Positions 15,113 to 21,918 of a stretch of 64,000 nucleotides of DNA are shown here, piece by piece. The notes below the pieces were generated by a model. That model did no database searches. It was not told where the DNA came from and saw nothing but the letters and a program-made list of their open reading frames with translations. Numbering within the stretch: the stretch's first letter is position 1; every line of letters begins with the position of its first letter. The stretch is from Chitinophaga agrisoli (GTDB taxonomy: Bacteria; Bacteroidota; Bacteroidia; Chitinophagales; Chitinophagaceae). Where the stretch lies: positions 994,327 to 1,058,326 of the forward strand of contig NZ_VUOC01000004.1 in NCBI RefSeq assembly GCF_008386695.1, read 5' to 3'. The position numbers and the translations under genes were made by a program.

Positions 15113-16058
15113 GGTTTTCTGGTTTTAAAAATTTTTCGTTTAACATCCATTTGTGGCTGGCCGCCTGCCAGTCCGTGATTGGGTTTCCGTTGCCCTGGCG
15201 CCAGCCATTGGCCTGGTAGTGATGGAAAAATTTGCGGCCCTCCATGTCCGGGTAGCTGGTGTCCCGAAAGAACCCCAGTACTTGGTCCAGGACTGGTGGG
15301 GGGCCAGCCGGCGGCACGGCGGGCCCCTTTGTCGGTTTGCGCGAATGATTTTCATGCTCATGATCTTTAGATTTTTTTGCGTGGGAGCGCGTGTTTACTA
15401 TCTCTCGTTTATTACTGTTTGTTTGTTTATTATTAGGCAGTCGCAATTTTGCGACTGATCCAGTATCGATTTTGCGACTGGTATCAGTATCGATTTTGCG
15501 ATTGACAGTCGCAATTTTGAGACTGTTACCGGTTTCATTTTCGCAATTAACAGTCGCAATTTTGAGACTGGTGACAGTATCGATTTTGCGACTGGCAGTC
15601 TCAATTTTGCGGCTGATACGGGGATCAGTTTTTCGGGATGATTGTGCTTTAATCGGCTGCCCGATGATGGCGTGACTGCATGAGGGAAAGGGCATTTCGA
15701 GAAGAATGCCGGGGAACAACGACAGCTGGGCAGTATTAATTTTTTTTTCGGGTTCACTGTCCAGGCGCCGGATACTAATAAGGCTGGGGGCTCCCCGCTT
15801 TGGTCCTGGCTGGTAAAGGATATACCCAAATACGTGCAGATCCTTCAGGCATTGCGTGTAGGTGTTTGCGGAACCTATATGGCACAGGTCTATGACTTCT
15901 TCGCGCAGGATGGGAAAAGGATTCTGGAAACGGTGTTCGTTCCATATCTGGAAAAGGGATACATAAAGGCTGATATGGTTAGCGTGTAACCGTTTATCCT
16001 GCCGGCCCTGGGCGAAGAAGGCATTGAGGTGCCGGATATAGTTCGTTTGTACCGGCAT
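15036..16058 (-). CDS. Replication initiator-like (DnaD-like) protein
   Basis: The N-terminal 100 residues of this 340-residue protein resemble the winged-helix initiator seen in Bacteroidota integrative elements (HLNAFFAQGRQDKRLHANHI, then EVIDLCHIGSANTYTQCLKD). The middle (about residues 150-210) is a low-complexity segment of repeated SRKIDT/SLKIATV units coded by a 20-nt repeat array. The C-terminal part (DMEGRKFFHHYQANGWRQ, ITDWQAASHKW) looks like the DnaD C-terminal domain. It starts 2 nt after the helix-turn-helix gene and overlaps the DnaC-like gene by 77 nt. Together they make a likely replication module for the excised circle (inference). Confidence 0.75.
   Translation of the reverse strand: MPVQTNYIRHLNAFFAQGRQDKRLHANHISLYVSLFQIWNEHRFQNPFPILREEVIDLCHIGSANTYTQCLKDLHVFGYILYQPGPKRGAPSLISIRRLDSEPEKKINTAQLSLFPGILLEMPFPSCSHAIIGQPIKAQSSRKTDPRISRKIETASRKIDTVTSLKIATVNCENETGNSLKIATVNRKIDTDTSRKIDTGSVAKLRLPNNKQTNSNKREIVNTRSHAKKSKDHEHENHSRKPTKGPAVPPAGPPPVLDQVLGFFRDTSYPDMEGRKFFHHYQANGWRQGNGNPITDWQAASHKWMLNEKFLKPENHDSKRSADKPGRLHAEEDKSYEDPL
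15438..15615. repeat. Iteron-like array of seven 20-nt units
   Basis: Units start at 15438, 15461, 15485, 15506, 15551, 15575 and 15596, each 20 nt long and of the form CAGT-CGCA or CAGT-ATCG followed by ATTTTG-GACTG, separated by 1-4 nt except for one degenerate unit between 15526 and 15550. Several units are near-palindromes. The array lies inside the Rep-like gene, a common place for plasmid iterons, and keeps the reading frame. Confidence 0.75.
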
Positions 16059-16060
16059 AC

Positions 16061-16354
16061 TTAATGGGCGCGTTGTGGTTTACCTGCAGATTTTTTGTCC
16101 TTTTCCATGAGCTTGATGATATCATCATAGTCATAGAAAATGAGCCCACCTATTTTGCTGTAGGCGATGGTGCCATTAATGCGCATGTTCTGGAGCGTGC
16201 CGGGGGAGATGTTCAACATTTCCCGGACTTCGTAGGATTTAACCCATTTTTTTGTGGCGGGCGCCTTAGTGGAGGTAAATAGCTCGTGGAGTTCCTGTAT
16301 AAGTTCCCGCTTAAAGAGGGCCAGATCTTCCCGTGTAATAATCTCTACTGCCAT
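16061..16354 (-). CDS. Helix-turn-helix protein, excisionase-like
   Basis: The 97-residue protein contains a MerR/excisionase-type winged helix from about residue 40: WVKSYEVREMLNISPGTLQN, then INGTIAYSKIGGLIFYDYDD, the pattern of the HTH_17 family. Residues 1-35 are a charged helix that may dimerise. Proteins of this type in Bacteroidota elements act as recombination directionality or regulatory factors. It is the first gene of the minus-strand operon leading into the Rep-like gene, and about 1.5 kb from the integrase. A role in excision is likely but not proven by sequence. Confidence 0.8.
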   Translation of the reverse strand: MAVEIITREDLALFKRELIQELHELFTSTKAPATKKWVKSYEVREMLNISPGTLQNMRINGTIAYSKIGGLIFYDYDDIIKLMEKDKKSAGKPQRAH

Positions 16355-16513
16355 AGTTCCGGTGTTTGGTTATGGCTGCAAAAGAATAGGGATTAAACAC
16401 GTGGGAACAGTGGCGGGAGGGGTAACGGTACCCCCTTAACTTATTGTAAATGAGATTACATTAAGAAAATAAAATTGTCAAAATGGTAAAATAAAGGTCA
16501 TTTTGAATGACTA

Positions 16514-17701
16514 TCACTCTTTAGAGTGGGAGATTAATTGCTGAAGGATACTGCGGACGCTCTCGGAAACGGCGGCATCTTCGGCGTAAAAATTCTTCCG
16601 CAGGCTGCCGGCGGCGATGTTCTTTTGCTGTACGGTAGAAAAATAACAGGAGCAAAACTCCAGGAGCTCTGTTTTATTCTCATTGAGAATAAAGCCCCCA
16701 TTGACCAGTAGCTTTAGGATATTACCCAATTGGGGGACGGAAAGCTGGGTGGAGATCTTGAAATTTTTCCAGCGGTGGGCTTCTTCGGAGGACGGGTTAT
16801 TAACAGCGAGTTGAGATAGTTCCTTCAGGTAGTTCATTTCTGCAGTGATCCAGTTGTGCAGGTGTTGTTTGAGGCTGATATCTAAAGGCTGATAGATAAG
16901 ACCCGGCTGGACGGGTACCTGGTTGATGTGCTTTTGCCATTTTATAAGCCATTCCATTTGTTCCCGTAATGGGAGGCCTTCCATTTCTTTTTTTGCTTCT
17001 GCAGTCAGGTACTTATAATATTCGGGATGGTTAAAGTTAAATTCCAGGAGGAGATCATGCAGGTGACTGTTGGGATCTATGTTTTCGAAAGAAGACGATC
17101 CAATTAAACTAAATCTTTCGATGGATCTTTTAAGATAAAAGAGGCGATGGTACGTGGTAGTAGAAGAGGCGCCGTTTGGGAAAATGTCAACAAAAGATTC
17201 CAAAATGATATCTACTAAAATTGCATTAATCCCACACTTTGTAAATCCTTTGGAAATAGAATAAACTGACTTGCTGTAACGCTCTTTTATAGCGTATAAA
17301 TGCGCGATTGGCACTTTAATGTGAATATCAAAGTACGAGGCGTAGGACCTTTCAATGTTCAAAAGGAGACCCGACAACGAATTATAGATAACGTGAACAA
17401 TATTTGTTTCAGTAAGACGCCCGCCAGTCCTGTTAATCTCAACTATATCGGCTATTCGCATCCGTTTAGCAAGTCTATCAAGTGAGAATATTATATGCTG
17501 CATTAGGGTATTGACCTGTTGTGCTATTTCATTTGGATCACTGATATAACATAGGGATGTTGCAAATGAGTGTAGGATACGGGGCCCTTCTTCCCTTATT
17601 TTTTCGAGGGTGGTAAAAGGAATGGATATTTTGGATCGGCCTTTCTTTGATATTATTTGGTTGATTAGTTTTTCAAAAAAAGATAGGTGGTTATTTGCCA
17701 T
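16514..17701 (-). CDS. RteC-like regulatory protein
   Basis: The 395-residue protein is soluble and helical. Its last 100 residues (KISTQLSVPQLGNILKLLVN, then the LRKNFY and SVRSILQQL parts) resemble the winged-helix C-terminus of RteC, the activator that controls excision of CTnDOT-type elements in Bacteroides. The match is by pattern memory and is distant; the N-terminal 250 residues are not recognisable. The upstream 207 nt contain an inverted repeat with a third half-site, fitting an autoregulated control gene. It lies between the helix-turn-helix gene and the integrase, the expected location for an excision regulator. Confidence 0.55.
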   Translation of the reverse strand: MANNHLSFFEKLINQIISKKGRSKISIPFTTLEKIREEGPRILHSFATSLCYISDPNEIAQQVNTLMQHIIFSLDRLAKRMRIADIVEINRTGGRLTETNIVHVIYNSLSGLLLNIERSYASYFDIHIKVPIAHLYAIKERYSKSVYSISKGFTKCGINAILVDIILESFVDIFPNGASSTTTYHRLFYLKRSIERFSLIGSSSFENIDPNSHLHDLLLEFNFNHPEYYKYLTAEAKKEMEGLPLREQMEWLIKWQKHINQVPVQPGLIYQPLDISLKQHLHNWITAEMNYLKELSQLAVNNPSSEEAHRWKNFKISTQLSVPQLGNILKLLVNGGFILNENKTELLEFCSCYFSTVQQKNIAAGSLRKNFYAEDAAVSESVRSILQQLISHSKE

Positions 17702-17822
17702 AAGTTAGATAGTGGTTTGATTTAACATATAGATGCAGTTGTGAGCAATAAAAGATCTCCAATAATAGAATAGTTGGTATGGGCTACTGGATTGATCGCA
17801 CAACGTGATTCGCTACAATTGC

Positions 17823-17870
17823 AATTAACTGATAAACAATGTGTCTATCAGTTAATTTGCTGTTAACTGA
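17823..17870 (-). promoter_or_regulatory. Operator-like repeat upstream of RteC-like gene
   Basis: AATTAACTGATA (17823-17834) and TATCAGTTAATT (17846-17857) form a perfect 12-bp inverted repeat with an 11-nt spacer, and a third half-site GTTAACTGA follows at 17862-17870. It lies 122 nt upstream of the RteC-like start and past the end of the integrase gene. Confidence 0.6.
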
Positions 17871-17908
17871 AACGTTTATACGTAAATACGAAGTATACAT
17901 CTGCGTTT

Positions 17909-19168
17909 TTACGCAGCTGACTCGAATAGCGAGTTAGGTAATGAGAGCTTAAAGTTTTCCTTTAATGCCTTCATATCCTTGCTCACTTTGGCCGCAACGA
18001 TCTTTGCGTAGATCTGTGTTGTTCGTATAGATTTATGGCCCAGCATGGCGCTAACAGTTTCAATGGGAACACCATTAGCGAGGGTAACGGTCGTAGCGAA
18101 CGTATGGCGGGCTGTATGGGTGGTGAGATTCTTTTTGATGCTGCAAATGTCTGCGACCTCTTTGAGATAACTGTTAAAGCGCTGGTTGCTGTTAATTGGC
18201 AGGAGCCGGTTGTTGGCGATACAATACGGGTGGTTCCTATATTTCTGCAGTATTTCTTTAGCAAGCGGTAGTAAGGGCACATTTTCCCGGCACCAGGTCT
18301 TTTCTCGGTTTTTTATGATCCAGTCTTCACCATCGAAGAATTTGGCGAGGTGCTCAGGTTCTAATATCAATACGTCCTGGTAGGCGTAACCCGTAAGAGC
18401 CATAAATACGTATGCGTCTCTAACTTCTGCCAACCGGGGATTGGTTATGTTTTTATAGTATAACGTGCTGAGCTCTGCCATATCCAGGATGTCCCGCTCA
18501 GGATCCACATAGGAACATTTATATCCATGCCATGGATTAATAGCTATCCACTTCCGTTGTGCTGCCAGCTTCAATACTTGCTTTGTGTTTTTAAGGTATT
18601 TGGATGCGGTGTTATCTGTTATGCCTTCCGTAAGGGTCAGATAGTCAAAGAAATCTTCGGCACAGGAATAATCAATTTTTTCCAGGGGAATATCAGGCAA
18701 TTTGAAGATGGCTTTTAAAAATGCTTTCAGTTTATCCTTTGTGGTGTACCACTTTTTAAGCGTAGCCTCAGACTTTTTTCCTGCATCTACTTTTTCTTTG
18801 AATTTGGTATTGTGAAATTCAATAGTCTGCAATAATGTTTTCCTCTCTTTGCCAATTCCCTGAAAGGCATTGGCTATCATTCGAGGAGTGACGGTCGGTC
18901 CTTCAGCTTTAAGAAGATTATAGTAGCGGATCAGTTCCCCTCTGACATGCAATATATGTTTGTTGATTTCGATGGCCTCTAAGGATTTGCCGGTGACCTC
19001 TGCTGCTTTGCGGTTGAATTTCTGGGGGTCTATTTGATATCCCAGGGAAATATCGACCTTGGGGTATCCAGTAATAATTATGCGCGCTGTTATGGCCGGT
19101 AACGATCCAGGATTTTTGTCGTACTTCCTCAGCCAGAATGAAATTGCTAACTCTTGACTCACTTTCAT
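17909..19168 (-). CDS. Tyrosine recombinase (island integrase)
   Basis: The 419-residue protein has an N-terminal arm-binding and core-binding region followed by a phage-integrase catalytic domain. HTARHTFATTVTLANG supplies His and Arg of the second catalytic box, MLGHKSIRTTQIYAKI supplies the His and the nucleophilic Tyr. The first box reads ALTGYAYQDVLIL, lacking the usual Arg, as in IntDOT-type Bacteroidota recombinases. The gene ends at a short hairpin and starts 250 nt from the tRNA-Lys 3' end, where it is expected to recombine the 17-nt repeats. The length and architecture are complete, so it may be active. Confidence 0.93.
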   Translation of the reverse strand: MKVSQELAISFWLRKYDKNPGSLPAITARIIITGYPKVDISLGYQIDPQKFNRKAAEVTGKSLEAIEINKHILHVRGELIRYYNLLKAEGPTVTPRMIANAFQGIGKERKTLLQTIEFHNTKFKEKVDAGKKSEATLKKWYTTKDKLKAFLKAIFKLPDIPLEKIDYSCAEDFFDYLTLTEGITDNTASKYLKNTKQVLKLAAQRKWIAINPWHGYKCSYVDPERDILDMAELSTLYYKNITNPRLAEVRDAYVFMALTGYAYQDVLILEPEHLAKFFDGEDWIIKNREKTWCRENVPLLPLAKEILQKYRNHPYCIANNRLLPINSNQRFNSYLKEVADICSIKKNLTTHTARHTFATTVTLANGVPIETVSAMLGHKSIRTTQIYAKIVAAKVSKDMKALKENFKLSLPNSLFESAA

Positions 19169-19264
19169 GGCGAATGTGTTTTTTGGTTACTTTTTTGCGT
19201 TTGGTTTGGTGTTGTTTGGTTTGTTTTAATTCTTTAAACGCATTATGGGTAAGCCTTTCGGAGA

Positions 19265-19307
19265 AAAAAGGTGACGTAAAAATAGGTTAGAGTCACGTCA
19301 CCTTTTT
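19265..19307. repeat. 13-bp inverted repeat near right border
   Basis: AAAAAGGTGACGT and ACGTCACCTTTTT are perfectly complementary with a 17-nt spacer. The right arm with the next two bases resembles the palindrome near the left border. It can act as a bidirectional terminator or as recombinase arm sites between the integrase promoter and the attachment site. Confidence 0.65.
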
Positions 19308-19360
19308 CGCGACCATTTAGATTGGTTTGGGGTGGTTTAGCTTTATATGCTAAAAATAGA

Positions 19361-19394
19361 AAAGCCGCGTAAATCCTGCGATTTATGCGGCTTT
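19361..19394 (-). terminator. Terminator downstream of tRNA-Lys
   Basis: AAAGCCGCGTAAAT and ATTTATGCGGCTTT form a 14-bp stem with one wobble and a 6-nt loop, 24 nt past the tRNA 3' end on the minus strand. It belongs to the island and replaces the original terminator. Confidence 0.75.
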
Positions 19395-19416
19395 GATACT
19401 GTATAACTTTGTTCTC

Positions 19417-19433
19417 GTGATCCCGCTGGGACT
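19417..19433. repeat. Right attachment repeat within tRNA-Lys
   Basis: GTGATCCCGCTGGGACT is identical to 2546-2562. It covers the 3' acceptor strand, the discriminator and part of the T arm of the tRNA-Lys gene, so integration restores a complete tRNA. Confidence 0.85.
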
Positions 19434-19490
19434 CGAACCCAGGACCCATACATTAAAAGTGTATTGCTCTACCAACTGAGCTACGGAATC
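19418..19490 (-). tRNA. tRNA-Lys (TTT)
   Basis: The 73-nt cloverleaf begins GATTCCG, pairs with CGGGATC at the 3' end and has discriminator A; CCA is not encoded. The anticodon loop is CTTTTAA with anticodon TTT (19455-19457), and GTTCGAG is present in the T arm. Its 3' end is the integration site of the island. Confidence 0.97.
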
Positions 19491-19671
19491 CTCACCTACA
19501 TCAAATCTTTTCTCTGTAAGCGGGTGCAAAAATAGCCATATTTCTATTCCAAACAAGTTTTTGTCTAAAAAAGTTATTCCCATTCCCCCAAACCCGCTAC
19601 AGCAAAGTATTCCAACCCACCACCCCCAAAACCCGTGTATAACAAAATTACGGCGCCTCCTCTCCTTCCAC

Positions 19672-19679
19672 TACTTTTG
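19672..19679 (+). promoter_or_regulatory. Bacteroidota -7 promoter element (SDR gene)
   Basis: TACTTTTG matches TAnnTTTG and lies 23 nt before the start codon of the SDR gene, the first gene after the tRNA. Confidence 0.7.
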
Positions 19680-19702
19680 CACCCGCAAAAAAGCAAAAAC
19701 TT

Positions 19703-20506
19703 ATGTTCAAAAACCAGGTGGCTGTTATAACAGGTGGATCTTCCGGTATCGGCAAAGCGCTTGCCTTCGCATTCCTCCGCACGGGCGCTAAAGTCGCTAT
19801 CTGCGGCAGGAACAAGGAAACCCTTGACGCCCTCAAAAATCAACCAGGAACAGACAACCTATTCACCTTCATCGCAGACGTGAGTAAAGAAGAAGACTGC
19901 AAAGCCTTTATCGATGCCTCCCTTCAGCGCTTCGGCCAGATCAACATCCTGGTGAACAATGCAGGTATGTCAATGCGCGCTTTGTTCAAGGATGCCGATT
20001 TAAAGGTGCTAAAAACACTGATAGACGTTAACTTCTGGGGTACCGTCTACTGCACTAAATTCGCCTTACCCGCTATCCTTGCCACCAAAGGTACTGTTGT
20101 GGGCATCTCTTCCATTGCCGGCTACCGCGGTCTGCCGGCGCGTACCGGTTATTCCGCTTCCAAGTTCGCCATGCAGGGCTTCCTCGAGGCACTGCGCACG
20201 GAAAATCTGCATACAGGCGTTAACGTCATGTGGGTATGCCCTGGTTTTACGGAATCCAATATACGCAATACCGCCCTGGACCAGCATGGCCAGTCGCAGA
20301 AAGAAACGCCGCTGGATGAAAGTAAGCTGATGACGGCCGCTGAAGTGGCCCGCCATACCCTCACCGCCATTGCCAAACGCAAGCGCCAGCTGGTGCTCAC
20401 ACGCACAGGCAAGCTGGCGGTGCTACTTAACCGCTTTATGCCGGGTCTGGCGGATAAGATGGTATTCAACGTGTTCCGGAAAGAGCCTGATTCGCCGCTA
20501 AAGTAG
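19703..20506 (+). CDS. SDR-family oxidoreductase
   Basis: The 267-residue protein is a classical short-chain dehydrogenase: the nucleotide-binding TGGSSGIG (residues 10-17), NNAG (about 88-91), the catalytic Ser in GISSIAG, and YSASK with its Tyr and Lys. CGRN after the second strand suggests preference for NADP (inference). Residues after 230 form a helical, hydrophobic tail that may touch the membrane, as in SDRs acting on lipids or sterol-like substrates. The substrate cannot be read from sequence. It is preceded by a clear -7 promoter element and followed by 190 nt without a gene, so it is likely monocistronic. Confidence 0.92.
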   Translation: MFKNQVAVITGGSSGIGKALAFAFLRTGAKVAICGRNKETLDALKNQPGTDNLFTFIADVSKEEDCKAFIDASLQRFGQINILVNNAGMSMRALFKDADLKVLKTLIDVNFWGTVYCTKFALPAILATKGTVVGISSIAGYRGLPARTGYSASKFAMQGFLEALRTENLHTGVNVMWVCPGFTESNIRNTALDQHGQSQKETPLDESKLMTAAEVARHTLTAIAKRKRQLVLTRTGKLAVLLNRFMPGLADKMVFNVFRKEPDSPLK

Positions 20507-20698
20507 GTCCACAACCAGCGATTTAACTACACAGCATATTACCAGCCAGCCTGAAACTGCCCGCTGTAAACTGTTGCAGAATAATCGCCAACTCACTTTT
20601 TTTACTTTTCTTTGCACTTAAATTTCGTTTAAGCCCCACCTGGCACTATTTTGGGAATGTTCGCCCGGTCGGGATAAGGAGCCGCATCCACTTTTTAC

Positions 20699-21526
20699 AT
20701 GTCCATCATTACGCTAACATCAGACATCGGTTATCAGGACTACCTCGTGGGGGCCATTAAAGGCCTCCTCTGGCAGGATTGTCCCAATTGCCATGTAGCG
20801 GACATTACCCATCACATCTCCCCGTTTAACCTCCCGCAGGCTACGTATATCTGTAAAAGTGCCTTTGCCTGGTACCCGGCCGGTACTTTTCATATGGTGC
20901 TTATTAACCTGTTTGATAAAAAAGCGGATCATGTATTGCTGGCGGAATGGAACGGACAATATATCGGTTGTGCGGATAACGGCCTTATTACCATGATCAC
21001 CGGCGGCCAGGCCACCCAGGTGCGTAAGCTGCCCCTGGATACTACCCAGCCCAAAAACACCTTTACCATCATCAAATGTTTCAGCCAGGCATTGCAGACC
21101 TTACAGGCCGGCCAGCCCCTGGAGCAGATTGGGATGCCGGCTACAGATATCACCATTAAGAATAATCTGCAGCCCCTTACCGGTCATGACTATATCGAAG
21201 GGCAGATCATCCACATCGATAACTTTGAGAATGTGGTGGTTAACATTACCCGCGAGCAGTTCAATACCCACCGCGGGAACCGCAAGTTCCGGATCTTTTT
21301 CCGTCGGGATGAGGTCATTAACCAGGTCTCAGAGACCTATGCCGATGTACCGGAAGGTCATAAACTGGCCTTGTTTAACGCCGCCGGCTATCTCGAGATT
21401 GCCATTAATAAGGGCAATGCCGCCGGTCTGTTCGGTCTCCAGAGCTTCCACCGTGATCAGCTTACCCAACCCTCCGGCTACCAGAACCTGTCTTTTTACC
21501 AAACGGTCCGGATCATCTTTGAATGA
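20699..21526 (+). CDS. SAM hydrolase (SAM hydroxide adenosyltransferase)
   Basis: The 275-residue protein belongs to the DUF62 family, which hydrolyses S-adenosylmethionine to adenosine and methionine. The N-terminal Asp in ITLTSDIGYQDYLVGAIKG, the ITHHISPFN segment with its paired His residues, and the C-terminal beta-barrel with NAAGYLEIAINKGNAA are the family hallmarks. The halogenases of the same fold have longer loops not seen here, so hydrolysis is the likely reaction. The gene stands alone. No SAM riboswitch is visible in the 190-nt leader. Confidence 0.9.
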   Translation: MSIITLTSDIGYQDYLVGAIKGLLWQDCPNCHVADITHHISPFNLPQATYICKSAFAWYPAGTFHMVLINLFDKKADHVLLAEWNGQYIGCADNGLITMITGGQATQVRKLPLDTTQPKNTFTIIKCFSQALQTLQAGQPLEQIGMPATDITIKNNLQPLTGHDYIEGQIIHIDNFENVVVNITREQFNTHRGNRKFRIFFRRDEVINQVSETYADVPEGHKLALFNAAGYLEIAINKGNAAGLFGLQSFHRDQLTQPSGYQNLSFYQTVRIIFE

Positions 21527-21918
21527 TCACCGGCCGGGTAGGCCCTTCCCCAAAATGTTTCCTGCCTCCCTCCCTGGCCAAATTGCCACCCTCACAGCGC
21601 CTCATTGTACCAAAACAGCATCAAAACTGCATTGACATTGCTATAACATTGCTATGACATTGCTATGAAAGGTTATTGCAACCCTATTGCAACGTTACTG
21701 AAACGTTACTGCAACGTTACTCCCCCCAAGGCTTGCGGGGTATATCCACATTGATCAGAATTTGCCAAAAAAGCGTTAAAATCTTCTTCCGGCAACCCAT
21801 AAACCCGGCAAATCCCCTCTCGCCTAAATCCTAACAGCTTAAGAAAAAATTAAAACTGTTTACCGAAATACCATAATTTGCTACTTTTTCTATTTTTGTC
21901 GGACTTTAAACCCAACGT
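21527..21918. other. Intergenic gap with 11-nt tandem repeats
   Basis: Positions 21635-21667 are three tandem copies of ACATTGCTATR. Positions 21691-21721 carry three AACGTTACT units, again spaced by 11 nt. The rest is an AT-rich leader with the -7 element at 21891. No gene is visible. Confidence 0.75.
21891..21898 (+). promoter_or_regulatory. Bacteroidota -7 promoter element (DUF2723 gene)
   Basis: TATTTTTG matches TAnnTTTG and ends 20 nt before the start codon of the DUF2723 gene. Confidence 0.7.

Larger units (their letters stand above)
2546..19433. mobile_element. Integrative island in tRNA-Lys with CBASS cargo
   Basis: The borders are the 17-nt tRNA-Lys-end repeats at 2546-2562 and 19417-19433. 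Inside the right border lie, in order, a tyrosine recombinase, an RteC-like gene, a helix-turn-helix gene and a Rep/DnaC-like replication module, all on the minus strand. This is the usual mobility end of a Bacteroidota integrative element. The left two thirds carry defence and toxin-antitoxin genes. Both ends have a similar inverted repeat built on AAAGGT-ACGT and ACGT-ACCTTTTTCG (2611-2633 and 19265-19309), possibly recombinase arm sites. I find no relaxase, coupling protein or type IV secretion gene, so if it still moves it is mobilisable in trans or only excisable. Confidence 0.85.

Noticed and set aside
15438-15615. CRISPR-like array
   Set aside because: The units are separated by only 1-4 nt, vary in sequence, lie within a coding frame, and no cas gene is present.
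20507-20698. SAM riboswitch before the SAM hydrolase gene
   Set aside because: No conserved SAM-I or SAM-II core or kink-turn pattern is visible in the leader.
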